This document shows positions 48,531 through 49,217 of a DNA stretch of 49,217 nucleotides, piece by piece. Position 1 is the first letter of the stretch. Every line of letters starts with the position of its first letter. This stretch comes from Plantago elongata. Lineage: Eukaryota; Streptophyta; Magnoliopsida; Lamiales; Plantaginaceae. The DNA is taken from NCBI GenBank assembly GCA_036897095.1, contig JAYMSP010000504.1:1-49217 (forward strand). Reading direction: 5' to 3'. A model generated the notes under the pieces. It made no database searches. It was not told the DNA's origin and saw only the letters and a program-made list of their open reading frames with translations. The position numbers were made by a program, and so were the translations under genes.

Positions 48531-48910
48531 AATTTCCCACGGAGATGCAGTCCCAAGCACCATCTGGATCCGTAGCTGATGCCAGTTCACTGTTTATAAT
48601 TGATATTGATACCCTGAAGCGAAATTTGTTACCGATACATGTCAAATGCATAGAGTGTCTCCGCAACTCCGGAAGAAGAATGCCGAGCCATAAGTTTACG
48701 ATCCAATATCGGTTTCGTTGGGTCCGTACCACCATGGTAAAAAAGAGTTTCGCAGGACTGAGGACTTCAAGCTTCTCTGCCTCGACTGGTGCACAGTGTA
48801 AGAAAACGTAAGATGTGAACGATAGTGAACGCAGCGGAATTTCGAAAATTCTCATCTTACTCTGATAACGATTATTCAACGTGACTATGTAAAGAAACTT
48901 TAATTCGCAC

Positions 48911-49096
48911 TTACTTGTCTACTTCCAGCAATTGCAAATTTAGCTCCGGATTAACAGCAACAACAGGAACCTCAACAGCTTCCAATTGTTGTTCCTCAGC
49001 TTCAGTTTTTTCCCTTTGCCACCTTTCGTATTCCTCAGGAGTAACGTCTTCCTCAAAGTTATCCGGTTCCTCCTGCTCAGCTTGATGAATCACCAC
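48911..49096 (-). CDS. Partial acidic ORF, C-terminal end only, unknown
   Basis: The frame is open for about 61 codons and ends EVDK-stop. It is rich in Glu and Gln, with EEDVTPEEYERWQREK and then a Val/Pro-rich segment. Low-complexity acidic composition makes homology assignment unsafe. Upstream on the minus strand the frame is interrupted in the 34-bp tandem duplication at 49107-49174, so the start is either in an exon beyond the window or lost. It may be the tail of a gene or a transposon-derived piece. Confidence 0.25.
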   Translation of the reverse strand: MVIHQAEQEEPDNFEEDVTPEEYERWQREKTEAEEQQLEAVEVPVVAVNPELNLQLLEVDK

Positions 49097-49106
49097 GTTA
49101 GGATCC

Positions 49107-49174
49107 AGCTTGATTTGTTGTCCTCAACCTCGGTATCCACAGCTTGATTTGTTGTCCTCAACCTCGGTATCCAC
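49107..49174. repeat. Perfect 34-bp tandem duplication
   Basis: Two identical adjacent 34-bp copies (49107-49140 and 49141-49174) begin agcttgatttg and end ggtatccac. The unit is not a multiple of three, so it would shift a frame crossing it. Exact identity means it is recent or an assembly artefact. Confidence 0.9.
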
Positions 49175-49217
49175 AGTGATAAATTCTACCAAGAACGCTA
49201 GGATGTTCTTCAAACGA

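Noticed and set aside
48526-48879. 117-codon minus-strand frame overlapping an 88-codon plus-strand frame
   Set aside because: Neither translation shows a known domain. A 'tatcagag'-like word near 48865 hinted at a retroelement leader, but no LTR boundary or partner could be found, so no element was called.
1-49217. CRISPR array, operon or bacterial mobile system
   Set aside because: Repeats are dispersed or tandem without unique equal-length spacers, and the gene structure is spliced eukaryotic throughout.

Overview
The window is nuclear DNA of a flowering plant, most likely a eudicot and possibly an asterid or Lamiales relative (a guess from gene flavour, not demonstrated). It is AT-rich, its genes are split by many short T-rich GT-AG introns, and it holds plant-type families: a P-class PPR gene, a ferric-chelate reductase, a plant RIC1 homologue, a TMEM8/PGAP6-like membrane protein and a small secreted Cys-rich peptide. 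Nothing prokaryotic or organellar is present.

Layout. 1-1700: AT-rich flank with a GA microsatellite and a candidate Helitron 3' end. 1739-8542: a restorer-of-fertility-like PPR pseudogene, split by a Ty1/copia retrotransposon fossil (2034-7146, minus strand, LTRs, target duplication CACTG) and carrying further lesions of its own. 8543-13450: gene-free, with a Stowaway-like MITE relic, a tRNA-derived SINE with a 14-bp target duplication and two AT-rich tandem arrays. 13573-17578 (+): a complete 8-exon FRO gene (721 aa). 18566-30762 (-): a complete 23-exon RIC1 homologue (1123 aa), convergent with FRO. A Tourist-like MITE sits between them and a relative lies in RIC1 intron 2. 30900-34700: AT-rich, with a diverged duplication and a ~650-bp inverted repeat. 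34748-34963 (-): secreted six-Cys peptide. 35202-37270: a second LTR-element relic. 37700-40900: mostly empty, with an unrecognised short ORF, a well-bounded SINE with a 13-bp target duplication and a tRNA-like relic. 40915-46991 (+): a complete 14-exon TMEM8/PGAP6-like gene (828 aa) with a CREST hydrolase signature. 47000-49217: AT-rich tail, with an acidic partial ORF and a 34-bp tandem duplication at the right edge.

The intact genes are unrelated housekeeping or nutrition functions: iron reduction at a membrane, Rab6-type GEF activity at the Golgi, and probable GPI-lipid remodelling at the cell surface. They do not form a pathway. All three spliced models were built by hand. They keep phase across every junction, begin with ATG and end at a stop, which supports the exon boundaries. 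I did not find a clearly new multi-gene system. The most unusual objects are the long inverted repeat at 32896-33541, the orphan secreted Cys-rich peptide and the layered fossil record around the PPR gene.
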